64,000 nt of DNA from Acidimicrobiaceae bacterium (GTDB taxonomy: Bacteria > Actinomycetota > Acidimicrobiia > Acidimicrobiales > Poriferisodalaceae), in the NCBI GenBank assembly GCA_905182565.1, contig CAJJCB010000017.1, positions 1 through 64,000 on the forward strand, in the 5' to 3' direction. Position numbers and translations under genes: made by a program. The first letter of the stretch is position 1; each line of letters opens with the position of its first letter. The notes beneath the pieces were generated by a model. That model worked only from the letters and a program-made list of their open reading frames with translations, was not told where the DNA came from and searched no databases. This document shows positions 34,774 through 42,890 of this stretch, one piece after another.

Positions 34774-35742
34774 TTGTCATTATTAAAAGTAGGGACCCAC
34801 TACGCCATGCTGCTTGATGAGCCCGGCATGGGAAAATTTCCCATTGATTTAGTTCATTTGCCGGCTAATGAGCCGGAAGCGTTGAATGGTATTGAAGTTC
34901 TTTGGAGTCAGATTTTCACGGCGGAGATGGCGCAGCACTCAGGTAGCTTGCAACTCATCCAATCAACGGGGGCAGGTTTAGAATTAATCGACTTTGATAG
35001 CGTCCCTAGCGGTTGCCAGGTCGCAATAGTGCATGAACACCAGTGGGCGATTGCTGAGTGGGTGATAATGGCGATGGTCTCTCTTAATCGCGAAGTTATG
35101 AAGCTTGATCGAGATGTTCGCGAACACAAATGGGACCATCATCCAATCCAAAATCCAAGATCACCTTCAGCCACTGAGTTGAATTCACAGACACTTGGAA
35201 TCATAGGCTTCGGACATATTGGTCGACAGGTATCAAAATATGCTTCAGCATTGGGAATGAAAGTCAAAGCAGTAACTCGGAACCCTCCAAGTCATGACGT
35301 GGCGTCTGCACATGGAGCGCTGTCGGTTGAAAACTTGAACCGATTACATGAGGTCTTAATTGATTGCGACCATGTGCTTGTAACCGTCGCTCTAGTTGAC
35401 GAGACTGAGTCTCTGATTGGTGAAGAGGAACTAGAGGTTATGCGAAAAAGTTCTTGTCTGATTAACGTGGCGCGCGGTCCCGTAGTAAACGAAAAGGCAT
35501 TGTATCAAGCTCTAAGGGATGGTCAGATTGCTGGTGCAGCGCTTGATGTGTGGTGGCAGGAGCCGACCAAGCCAGGAGATCTCCCAATGCCATCCAAGTA
35601 TGACTTTGCCGCTTTGACGAATGTCCTCATGTCTCCTCATGCTTCGGCAATGACTAAAGAGGTTATACAGCGTCGACTTCAGGCTGCATATGCTAATTTT
35701 GATAGATTCAAATTAGGTGAGCCGATCGAAGGCGTTATATAA
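34774..35742 (+). CDS. D-isomer-specific 2-hydroxyacid dehydrogenase
   Basis: 322 residues. The NAD-binding loop LGIIGFGHIGRQVSKYASALGMKV, then NVARGPVVNEKALYQALRDGQIAGAALDVWWQEP and catalytic His in SPHASAMT define the family. It interconverts 2-oxo and D-2-hydroxy acids. In this gene set, followed by an ICL/PEP-mutase-like lyase and a CoA transferase, it may process a branched or dicarboxylic hydroxy acid. Starts at TTG 34774 after AAAGGGGA. Confidence 0.87.
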   Translation: MSLLKVGTHYAMLLDEPGMGKFPIDLVHLPANEPEALNGIEVLWSQIFTAEMAQHSGSLQLIQSTGAGLELIDFDSVPSGCQVAIVHEHQWAIAEWVIMAMVSLNREVMKLDRDVREHKWDHHPIQNPRSPSATELNSQTLGIIGFGHIGRQVSKYASALGMKVKAVTRNPPSHDVASAHGALSVENLNRLHEVLIDCDHVLVTVALVDETESLIGEEELEVMRKSSCLINVARGPVVNEKALYQALRDGQIAGAALDVWWQEPTKPGDLPMPSKYDFAALTNVLMSPHASAMTKEVIQRRLQAAYANFDRFKLGEPIEGVI

Positions 35743-35829
35743 GATACCTATAATGACCATAAAGTTATCGATACTTCGAGAATGGTAGATATTAACTAAT
35801 TGTCACGAAAAGTCTAAGACAGGGCAGAG

Positions 35830-36705
35830 ATGAACGAAGAGCGTAGAGTCTCATTTCGAAAATCACTTGAGAGTAATGGTGTCGTTTTCGCTCCACTTGC
35901 GTTAGATCCACTTGCTGCTTTGTTAGCTCAAAAAGCGGGTTTTCAGGCGTCCTACCTAAGCGGGGGCGCGTTGGGTTTCCAATATGCGGTCTCTGAAGCT
36001 CTGTTAACACTTACTGAAATTGTTGATGTTGCTCGCCGTATCACGGCGAGGTGCGATCTTCCGTTGATAGTCGATGGTGGAGTAGGATTCGGGGATCCGG
36101 TGCATGTACAACGAGCCGTATGGGAATTTGAATCGGCTGGAGCCGTAGCATTGGAGCTAGAGGACCAAGTTGCTCCGAAGCGTGTTCACCATCACGTTGG
36201 AGTCGAGCACCTTGTTGATACTGAATTAATGTGTGAGAAAATATCGGCTGCAGCAGAAGCTCGTTCGGATAAAAATCTTTTAATTATTGCTCGTACTGGT
36301 GCCAACACTCATGAAGGTCTCAATAGCGCTATCGAACGCTTAAATAGATACGTTGATTCTGGTGCTGACTTGGTGATGGCCTTTGGCGGAAATGACGACC
36401 TTGAAGCGATCAGTTCCTCGGTGCATGCTCCTTTGTCAACTATCGCAAGCATGAATCGGCAAACGTCAGATAGATGGCATGACGTTGGCTGTTCTTTGGT
36501 TATTGATGCGTTCACATCACAAGCGATCATGATCTCGGGACTTAAGAAATCCTACGAGGACTTTCGTAATGGTGAAGGTTCCGGAGTGACTGTCGATGGT
36601 GAGGCGTTACATCGTGAGTTAGTGGAACTTTGCGGACTGAATTCGTTGCTTGATTTAGAGACTCGCACCACAGAAAAACACAGTATTACAAAACGAACGG
36701 ATTGA
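35830..36705 (+). CDS. Isocitrate lyase / PEP mutase superfamily protein
   Basis: A 291-residue member of the phosphoenolpyruvate mutase/isocitrate lyase superfamily: YLSGGALGF, IVDGGVGFGDPVHVQRAV (metal-binding Asp), ALELEDQVAPKRVHHHVG and LLIIARTGANTHEG. The usual catalytic loop KxCGH reads KRVHH here, with Val in place of the Cys that isocitrate- and methylisocitrate-lyases use as acid. It is therefore more likely a decarboxylase or other variant than a standard lyase. ATG at 35830 with GCAGAG upstream. Next gene overlaps its stop. Confidence 0.82.
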   Translation: MNEERRVSFRKSLESNGVVFAPLALDPLAALLAQKAGFQASYLSGGALGFQYAVSEALLTLTEIVDVARRITARCDLPLIVDGGVGFGDPVHVQRAVWEFESAGAVALELEDQVAPKRVHHHVGVEHLVDTELMCEKISAAAEARSDKNLLIIARTGANTHEGLNSAIERLNRYVDSGADLVMAFGGNDDLEAISSSVHAPLSTIASMNRQTSDRWHDVGCSLVIDAFTSQAIMISGLKKSYEDFRNGEGSGVTVDGEALHRELVELCGLNSLLDLETRTTEKHSITKRTD

Positions 36706-37895
36706 TAGTGGACTCGTTACCCCTAGAAGATATTACTGTGTTAGACCTTTCAATCGCCCGAGCTGGGCCTACTGCCGTCCGTCAACTTGCTGATTGGGGA
36801 GCGAATGTTGTTCGAATCGAATCACCGGGCGGAGGGTTCGAAGCAGGCGGACATAGCTCTCCGGACTACTTAAATCTACACCGTAATAAACGATCAATCT
36901 GCATCGATTTAAAAAATGCAAACGGTAGAAATCTTTTCCATTCGATGGTATCTCAGTCTGATGTCGTCATCGAAAATATGCGGACGCCAGTGAAACATAA
37001 ACTAGGGTTCGACTATCAAACCCTGAAGGAAATTAACCCTAAAATAATTTTGGGATCGATTTCCGGATTTGGCCAAACGGGCCCTTATTCAGAGCGTGGT
37101 GGCGTGGATCAAATCGCTCAAGGTATGTCTGGAATGATGAAGGTAACTGGCTTGCCAGACCAGGGACCTGTTCGAGCTGGCGTAGCGATCAGCGATGTGA
37201 CTGCAGGCTTGCAGCTCGCAATCGGTATTTTGGTTGCCCTTCACGAACGCCAAACAACAGGTTTGGGTCGGTGGGTTCACACTTCCTTACTCGAATCGAT
37301 GATCGGGATGTTAGATTTTCAAGCGGCTCGGTGGACAGTGGATGGCGAGGATCCGCCTCAGTCTGGAAACGATCATCCGACTTTAGGACCCATGGGGATG
37401 TACCGCACTCTGGACGGACATATCAACTTGGCAGCCTCCGGCGGAAGGCTATGGGAAGCGTTCTGTCGAGAATTGGAATCGACTGAGTGGATAACGGATG
37501 TTAGATTCGCTTCAGTCAAAGTCAGAAAAGCGAATAGATCTGAACTGAATTCGCTCATTGAGGAACGATTAGTGATGGATACCTCAGCTAACTGGGTGAC
37601 GCGGTTGAACTCTGTGGGAGTTCCGTGTGGACCAGTAAATGGTGTAGCAGATGCCTTCGCTGACCCGCAGGTACAGCATCTTGAGATGGCAGCTGTTACG
37701 AAACATCCTGATGCTGGTGAGATACGGATTATTCGAAATGCAACCAATATTGATGGTGTGTCAAATGATATAAGGCGACCAAGTCCGAAGAAAGGTGAAC
37801 ACACGCATGAAATTTTGTCTTCCTTCGGGTTTGATGAACAGGGCATAGTCGAACTCTTCGAAAATGGGGGAGTGCGAAAAGCTGAGAGTGGTTAG
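36702..37895 (+). CDS. CaiB/BaiF family CoA transferase
   Basis: A single-unit class III CoA transferase, about 395 residues. DITVLDLSIARAGPTAVRQLADWGANVVRIESP is the N-terminal nucleotide-binding segment and GSISGFGQTGPYSERGGVD contains the catalytic Asp. GLGRWVHTSLLESMIGMLDF is in the middle. The longest frame begins at TTG 36702 and overlaps the lyase stop; GTG 36708 is an alternative. It moves CoA from a donor thioester to a free acid; with the hydroxyacid dehydrogenase and lyase it forms a three-gene catabolic unit of unknown substrate. Confidence 0.87.
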   Translation: MIVDSLPLEDITVLDLSIARAGPTAVRQLADWGANVVRIESPGGGFEAGGHSSPDYLNLHRNKRSICIDLKNANGRNLFHSMVSQSDVVIENMRTPVKHKLGFDYQTLKEINPKIILGSISGFGQTGPYSERGGVDQIAQGMSGMMKVTGLPDQGPVRAGVAISDVTAGLQLAIGILVALHERQTTGLGRWVHTSLLESMIGMLDFQAARWTVDGEDPPQSGNDHPTLGPMGMYRTLDGHINLAASGGRLWEAFCRELESTEWITDVRFASVKVRKANRSELNSLIEERLVMDTSANWVTRLNSVGVPCGPVNGVADAFADPQVQHLEMAAVTKHPDAGEIRIIRNATNIDGVSNDIRRPSPKKGEHTHEILSSFGFDEQGIVELFENGGVRKAESG

Positions 37896-38010
37896 TTGAG
37901 CTGATAATCTTTCTCTCAACTTGTCGGTATGTACTTGTCTGATTAATCTTTCTGTCTCTTTCGTTTAGCTAAAGCAAAGCCACCACTATAGAACCAGCCG
38001 CTCGTGTGAT

Positions 38011-38493
38011 TAATAAAATATTACACGAAAGCCAAGCTGCACAAGGGTTCCGGCGTAACCGTAAGTTTCTGACAAGGTGGCAGCTTCTACGAACACGTAT
38101 TCCGTTTGTCATGTGTCAAGCCATTGCTCATGTTGATCAATCCATGGGCGAAGATCTGGTGCAACCGGGGGAGTTTCTCGCAGTGATTCAGCCGCTTCAC
38201 TAGCCCATGTGCATCGGTACCCATTTGCGCAGCATCAGATGTTGTTCGGTGTGGTGCGCTTTTGAGCATGTCAATCGCTGCTTGTCGCTTACCGTTGACA
38301 AATAGCGAAGCAACAGCCCCAATATTGTCAACTGCTTCTTCGGCAACAAGCTTTTCACCCCAGAACTTCAGAAATGGCTTGGGTAAGTTGCCGACTGCAG
38401 AAGTTATACCTGGAACCTTTGCTGAGGTCTCAATATGAACGTAGAAGCGAGAGCCGCCACGCTTGATTGTTTGTACTACTGGGGGTGGTCATG
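38011..38493 (-). pseudogene. Phage-type PD-(D/E)XK (Cas4/RecB-like) nuclease, decayed
   Basis: Reading three minus-strand frames in turn gives a near-complete N-terminal half of a Cas4/RecB-like exonuclease of the kind common in actinobacterial phages. Frame 1 starts at ATG 38491-38493 (MTTP). Frame 2 continues VVQTIKRGGSRFYVHIETSA, KVPGITSAVGNLPKPFLKFW, AAIDMLKSAPHRTTSDAAQM and GTDAH. Frame 3 continues ASEAAESLRETPPVAPDLRP, WIDQHEQWLDT, then VFVEAATLSETYGYAGTL. The lesions are an extra C in a five-C run (plus-strand G run 38482-38486), a shift at the GGG near 38204-38206, and TGA at 38109-38111. The frame ends at TAA 38011-38013, before the DxK active site is reached. Confidence 0.8.
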
Positions 38494-38649
38494 CAACTTA
38501 TATCCCTAAACAGGCATGGCTTTGTTCAGCACCTCCAAAGAAATATTCTGTCCCACCCCAAAAGTAGTCTTCTGAGGACAATGACTTTACTTACCGACTC
38601 CCACCAACTGGAATCAAAACGCCGCAGTGTAGCCATGGCTGCACCGCAC

Positions 38650-38722
38650 TCACTTGTACACGTTGAAGTGCTACTAACTAGAGAAGAGGCGTTGAATGGT
38701 CTTCTTGCCATGCAGATGATTG
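38650..38722 (+). repeat. Diverged direct repeat R1, copy B
   Basis: Gapless partner of 1524-1596 with 62 of 73 identical positions. The minus-strand coding sense of copy A is destroyed here by two adjacent TAG codons, so copy B is the more decayed. Confidence 0.75.
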
Positions 38723-38848
38723 TGAATCGAAGATGTGAAGCGGCATAAACAAAAACCCTGTTTAATCTCAGAGCAGCAGGTTTACACTCACCGCCGTGAA
38801 AAAACGCTTTTGTTAGTTGTGGCTTTGTTGATTTACTCCTATCCATTT

Positions 38849-38901
38849 AATCGTTGAATACCGCCACTTCTGTTCGGGAACTTAGACTTATACTGTTCTC
38901 T
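38849..38901 (+). repeat. Diverged direct repeat R2, copy B
   Basis: Partner of 2310-2362. It ends 33 bp before the ATG of the SnoaL-like gene and contains TATACT at 38889-38894, a fair -10 box, so it may serve as that gene's promoter. Confidence 0.6.
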
Positions 38902-38934
38902 TTCCAGTTGCTAACATGGAGAGCGAGGTATGCC

Positions 38935-39384
38935 ATGGATCCTGAACTAGTGAAACTATTAGATGAACGTGAATGCGAACGATTGATATCGACTTATTGC
39001 CACTTGGTTGATTTCGGAAACGCTCCGGATATCGCGAACCTATTTACTCCCAATGGTGTTTGGCTCGGTTTGAATGTGAAAATGAATGGCCAAGAGGATA
39101 TCCGAGCACATTTCGAACACAGACAATCTGTTACGCGTCGGCAATCAAGACATTTATGTACAAACATCGTTATTGATATGGGAATCGATAAGGCTTCTGC
39201 TATTTGCTACCTGGTTAACTACCGGCATGATTCAAGTACCGGCGAAGCTGAATCGCCTGCGCCAGTTGGGTTACCTAAATATGTTGGCGAATATCATGAC
39301 ACGTTCGAAAAAACATCCGGAGGTTGGCGTTTCGCAGTCCGCCGTTTCGAAGTAGCTTTCTTACGACCTGCGACGGTTGATTGA
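38935..39384 (+). CDS. SnoaL-like (SnoaL_4) domain protein
   Basis: From ATG 38935, preceded by GAGCGAGG, the protein has 149 residues: an N-terminal ERECERLISTYCHLVDFGNAPDIANLFTPNGVW, then HFEHRQSVTRRQSRHLCTNI and a final GGWRFAVRRFEVAFLRP. This is the bile-acid-dehydratase/scytalone-dehydratase-like NTF2 fold used by ring-hydroxylating systems and isomerases. A longer frame from 38854 runs through repeat R2 and is unlikely. Substrate unknown. Confidence 0.8.
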   Translation: MDPELVKLLDERECERLISTYCHLVDFGNAPDIANLFTPNGVWLGLNVKMNGQEDIRAHFEHRQSVTRRQSRHLCTNIVIDMGIDKASAICYLVNYRHDSSTGEAESPAPVGLPKYVGEYHDTFEKTSGGWRFAVRRFEVAFLRPATVD

Positions 39385-39474
39385 AGGCCTGTTAACACCA
39401 ATGACTGGGCCAAAGTAACTAGTCATTACTAATTATCTCGGTGACCCAGCCAAAGTGTTCTGCAGATGATCTGC

Positions 39475-40785
39475 CTACTGAGCTGCAGCAGCGAAGCCCT
39501 TTGCTAGATCTTCAATGATGTCATCAATATGTTCGATACCAACAGACAAGCGAATAAGAGACGGGTTTACTCCTGTTTGCGCCTGTTCTTCTTCGCTAAG
39601 TTGGCTATGAGTAGTCGAAGCTGGATGTATCACTAAGCTTCGAACATCTCCAATATTGGCGACATGACTGTGAAGTTCTAGCCCCTCAACAAACTTCTTC
39701 CCCGCTTCAATACCGCCTTTTATGTTGAAGGCAGGTATTGCGCCGAATCCTTTTCCGTTTGTTAACTCTCTGGCTCTTTTATGCCACGGACTGCTTGCAA
39801 GGCCCGCATAAGAGACAGATTCTACTTGCTCATGTTCTTCTAGGAAGTTTGCCACTTGTTGTGCATTACTGCAATGTCGTTCCATTCGTAAGCTTAAGGT
39901 CTCTAAACCTTGTATGAAGAGGAATGAGTTAAATGGCGTAGTAGCAGCTCCGAGGTCGCGTAGCATCTGAACTCTCGCCTTAATGATGTATGACCCATGC
40001 CCAAGCGCAGGCCAATAGGCAAGCCCACCATAGCTAGGATCAGGCTCAGTCATAGTTGGAAATTTTCCGCTAGCTCCCCAATCGAAGGTCCCGCCATCGA
40101 CGATTAGGCCGCCGATTGAGGTCCCATGGCCGCCAATATATTTCGTAGCGGAGTGCACAACAATGTCTGCGCCATGCTTGATGGGATTGACCAAGTAAGG
40201 GGTCGCTGCGGTGTTATCGACCATTAACGGAACCTTGTTGCGATGAGCTACTTCGCTGACTCCTTGAATGTCGAGCCAATTATTTCGGGGGTTTGGATTA
40301 ACTTCTCCATAGAAGAGTTTCGTGTTGTCCTGAACAGCGGCTTGCCATTGATTTAGATCATCGGGGTCATCAACAAACGTAACCGTAATGCCAAATTTAG
40401 GGAGAGTGTAATGAAACAGGTTGTAGGTCCCGCCGTAAAGCGATGATCCTGATACTAAATGATCACCAGTTTCTAGAATCGTTAAGATTCCTAACAATTC
40501 GGCTGCTTGACCCGAGGCGACCGCTAATGCACCCGGAAGCCCGACTGCGGTCTCGGTCGCTCCTTCAAGGGCAGCGATTCTAGCTTCGAAAACGCCTTGA
40601 GTTGGGTTCATTATTCGCGAGTAAATGTTGCCAATCTCGGATAATGAAAATAGGTTCGCTGCGTGGTCAGCGCTGTTGAAAGTGAACGAAGTCGTCTGGT
40701 AAATAGGGACGGCTCGAGCGTTCGTTGCTTCATCTGGTGAGTGCCCAGCATGAATTTGTTGTGTTTCGAATTGCCAATTAGTCAT
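39475..40785 (-). CDS. metY: O-acetylhomoserine aminocarboxypropyltransferase/sulfhydrylase
   Basis: A 436-residue Cys/Met-metabolism PLP enzyme. FETQQIHAGHSPDEATNARAVPIYQTTSF and RIMNPTQGVFEARIAALEGA are the family N-terminus; HSATKYIGGHGTSIGG carries the PLP Lys. Length of about 430 with the extended GGTFDWGASGKFPTMTEPDPSYGG insertion marks the O-acetylhomoserine sulfhydrylase (MetY) branch rather than MetB. It makes homocysteine from O-acetylhomoserine and sulfide. A SAM-responsive leader upstream supports a role in methionine synthesis. Confidence 0.93.
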   Translation of the reverse strand: MTNWQFETQQIHAGHSPDEATNARAVPIYQTTSFTFNSADHAANLFSLSEIGNIYSRIMNPTQGVFEARIAALEGATETAVGLPGALAVASGQAAELLGILTILETGDHLVSGSSLYGGTYNLFHYTLPKFGITVTFVDDPDDLNQWQAAVQDNTKLFYGEVNPNPRNNWLDIQGVSEVAHRNKVPLMVDNTAATPYLVNPIKHGADIVVHSATKYIGGHGTSIGGLIVDGGTFDWGASGKFPTMTEPDPSYGGLAYWPALGHGSYIIKARVQMLRDLGAATTPFNSFLFIQGLETLSLRMERHCSNAQQVANFLEEHEQVESVSYAGLASSPWHKRARELTNGKGFGAIPAFNIKGGIEAGKKFVEGLELHSHVANIGDVRSLVIHPASTTHSQLSEEEQAQTGVNPSLIRLSVGIEHIDDIIEDLAKGFAAAAQ

Positions 40786-40814
40786 TTTACTCCCAATTAA
40801 TGGTTAATTTTTGG

Positions 40815-40985
40815 AAGGAAGGAACCCGAATCGTCCTCGATGGCCAGCCGTTGGCTACGGTGGTCCCTCGGACAATTACTTGTGCTTTCGCACCACATCC
40901 CCACAAATGTGGGAAGCACCTTGGGTGTCCGTCCTAGGTTGCCGGGTTCATTAAAATGAACCGCTCTGAATGTTGTTGAACAGTT
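40815..40985 (-). ncRNA. SAM riboswitch (SAM-I/SAM-IV clan) in the metY leader
   Basis: On the minus strand upstream of metY, AGAGCGGTTCATTTTAATGA leads into ACCCGGCAACC (40938-40948), and later AAGGTGCTTCCC appears. These are the conserved core elements of the SAM-I/SAM-IV clan. A GTGC-GAAA-GCAC hairpin follows, as the P4-like element. The short P2 without an evident kink-turn favours SAM-IV. The segment GAACCCG inside the core is complementary to CGGGTTC near 40822-40828 close to the metY start, a plausible switch between folds. Expected effect: high SAM lowers metY expression. Confidence 0.75.
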
Positions 40986-41099
40986 AACCATCAGGTTATG
41001 GAAAAGACAACTTAGATTTTTAAAAGTTGACTAAATAAGTCGAGAATAGAGATGGAAGGTAAAAATGTTCTCGTATGTTAGCTTGGCTTAGGTGTGTTC
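40986..41099. promoter_or_regulatory. Spacer upstream of metY riboswitch
   Basis: About 110 bp between the dehydrogenase stop and the riboswitch. It should hold the metY promoter; no decisive boxes are seen. Confidence 0.3.
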
Positions 41100-42104
41100 T
41101 TAGAAGCCTGAGTCCTTGTCAACAACACCCTCGACAGTGCGTCCTTCCCGCAAGGCCACAAGATTACGACAAAAACGCTCCATATTTCGACGCCCTCGGT
41201 GCTGGCTTGCTCCAGCTGTGTGCGGTGTCATAACACAATTGTCTAGATTCCATAGTTCGCTCGAAGCCGGTAGCGGCTCTTCCGGTGCAACATCAAGAGC
41301 CGCGCCTCCAATATCGTTGTTTTTCAGAGCACGAACTAGAGCCGGACCATCGATAATCTCTCCGCGTGTGACATTAAGCAAAATCGCCGTTGACTTCATC
41401 TTGTCAAAAAACTCATCGTTGCAAATCCCGCGTGTTTCTTCGGTAAGAGGTAGGCCAACCGCGAGCACATCGCTCTGCGCAACTAGATCATCGAAAGCAT
41501 CCATCGATTCTACTTTGTCGACGCCATCACTTGGCTCAACGGGGTTAGTATCGATAGCCCTCACGTTCATGCCAAAAGCAACAGCTCTTCGAGCTAAATG
41601 TCTGCCGGTTCCACCAAAGCCTATTATTCCCATGGTGAGCCCTTCCAGCTCAATCTCTGAGAACCGCATTCGCTCGCGATTCTCCATGGACCAGCCATCG
41701 GCACCGAGTTGAATCGCCATTTTAATGCGCCGTGTGAGGGCGAGTAGCAGGCCAAATGCTGTATCAGCTAAGTGGCCACCGACTAAACCTTTCTCGCTAG
41801 TTAGGATGACATCACTGTTCACGAATTCTTCATACATGAACATGTCAATGCCGGAGGCAGTTGCGTGCACCCATCGAAGCTTTACCGCCTTCTCGAATAG
41901 CCATTTGGGGGTAATGCCGAGAATAACATCAGCGTCTGCAACAAACGGTAACGCCTCCTTAGGGCCATCCACTACGGTGACCGAGGCTCCTGGGCCTGCC
42001 GCAGTTCGAATCATTTGGCGATCAGTTTCTGAAACTTCAGGCAAAGTCAAAGTTTTAGTAACTAAAATATTTAGTGGGTGTGCTGGCGGATTAATGATTG
42101 TCAC
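41100..42104 (-). CDS. D-2-hydroxyacid dehydrogenase
   Basis: 334 residues. MGIIGFGGTGRHLARRAVAFGMNVRAID is the Rossmann loop. LLNVTRGEIIDGPALVRALKNNDIGGAALDVAPEEPLP and the catalytic MTPHTAGAS His follow. It oxidises or reduces 2-hydroxy/2-oxo acids with NAD(P)H. GTG start overlaps the stop of the hydratase gene (GTGA), so the genes are coupled. In a set with a vinylpyruvate-type hydratase and an LLM oxidoreductase it likely handles a ring- or terpene-derived acid. Confidence 0.86.
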   Translation of the reverse strand: MTIINPPAHPLNILVTKTLTLPEVSETDRQMIRTAAGPGASVTVVDGPKEALPFVADADVILGITPKWLFEKAVKLRWVHATASGIDMFMYEEFVNSDVILTSEKGLVGGHLADTAFGLLLALTRRIKMAIQLGADGWSMENRERMRFSEIELEGLTMGIIGFGGTGRHLARRAVAFGMNVRAIDTNPVEPSDGVDKVESMDAFDDLVAQSDVLAVGLPLTEETRGICNDEFFDKMKSTAILLNVTRGEIIDGPALVRALKNNDIGGAALDVAPEEPLPASSELWNLDNCVMTPHTAGASQHRGRRNMERFCRNLVALREGRTVEGVVDKDSGF

Positions 42105-42871
42105 GTATAGCTCATTTCAACTTGTCCAATTCCTGAATACTCGGCCGTCCAGGTCTCTCCGGCATTAACTGTGTAACGGGTGTAAGCGCCCGTAATTACT
42201 TTTTGACCAGGTTCAATAGCAAGTCCGAACCGATCAAGAGTCGCTGCCAATCGAGCGATCGACAAGAATGGATTATCCACCTCTTGGCGATGAGTACATT
42301 GAAAAACTTCTTCGTTGTTTCGGCGCTGGATAATTTGTGTCGCGTCTATGTCCTCTACCTTGTCGATAGGAGTTCCGGTTCCTTCGACTATGGCCCAATT
42401 CGTCAGGTTGTCAGCCACCAACATTGCAATATTTCCGCCAACTACTGCTCGTTTTTCATTAAGCTCGTATCCCGCAGCCACGGTCGCAATCTTGGATGGA
42501 ACCGACCCCGGTTCGATGTCGCTACCAGCGATGCGTTCCCCTATGGTGAAACACATTTCAGGCTCGATAGTGGCTCCGTTAACCGAGCTAGCCGTAAGCG
42601 ATGAACCATTAGGAATGATACGCATTAAGTGGCCGAATGGCCGGTCATCTATTCCGACTGATTTACGCGCTCGGTCAGAGGTAAGACCTACCTTCCAACC
42701 GATTTGTAGACCTCCAGCTTCGAGTCGACGTTTCCGTATTTCTACCTGAATAGCCAGACCATCTTCAAAACTAAGATTCTCAAACGCTTCACTCGGGAGA
42801 TCTGCATTTTCTTCGTAGTAAGCCCACAGAGCTTCTACTGCAATTTTCTGACTTTTAGTAAGTGTGTTCAC
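42101..42871 (-). CDS. 2-keto-4-pentenoate hydratase family protein
   Basis: 256 residues of the MhpD/HpaH (fumarylacetoacetate hydrolase-like) family. GWKVGLTSDRARKSVGIDDRPFGHLM, then ATIEPEMCFTIGERIAG (metal-binding Glu-x-Glu) and SIARLAATLDRFGLAIEPGQKVITGAYTR are typical. The enzyme adds water to 2-hydroxypenta-2,4-dienoate-type acids or decarboxylates their keto forms in meta-cleavage pathways. Start GTG 42871 follows the LLM gene by 19 nt. No extradiol dioxygenase is nearby. Confidence 0.85.
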   Translation of the reverse strand: MNTLTKSQKIAVEALWAYYEENADLPSEAFENLSFEDGLAIQVEIRKRRLEAGGLQIGWKVGLTSDRARKSVGIDDRPFGHLMRIIPNGSSLTASSVNGATIEPEMCFTIGERIAGSDIEPGSVPSKIATVAAGYELNEKRAVVGGNIAMLVADNLTNWAIVEGTGTPIDKVEDIDATQIIQRRNNEEVFQCTHRQEVDNPFLSIARLAATLDRFGLAIEPGQKVITGAYTRYTVNAGETWTAEYSGIGQVEMSYT

Positions 42872-42890
42872 CTAGTGCAGAATAGCTCTA

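Larger units (their letters stand above)
38494..38934. other. Decayed gene-poor stretch with repeats R1 and R2
   Basis: No intact gene is seen. A minus-strand 106-codon frame (38526-38846) and a plus-strand 93-codon frame (38467-38748) have no protein-like features. Repeat R1 (38650-38722) carries a minus-strand remnant with NHLHGKKTIQRLFSS followed by two stop codons. R2 lies just before the SnoaL-like gene. The stretch from the nuclease pseudogene to 38934 reads as degraded foreign or duplicated DNA. Confidence 0.55.

Noticed and set aside
38526-38846. 106-codon minus-strand frame between R1 and R2
   Set aside because: Composition is not protein-like, and the R1 coding sense is in another frame.
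41116-41712. Long plus-strand frame (198 codons) opposite the hydroxyacid dehydrogenase
   Set aside because: It is antisense to a clear gene and Ser/Arg/Pro-rich, as shadow frames are.
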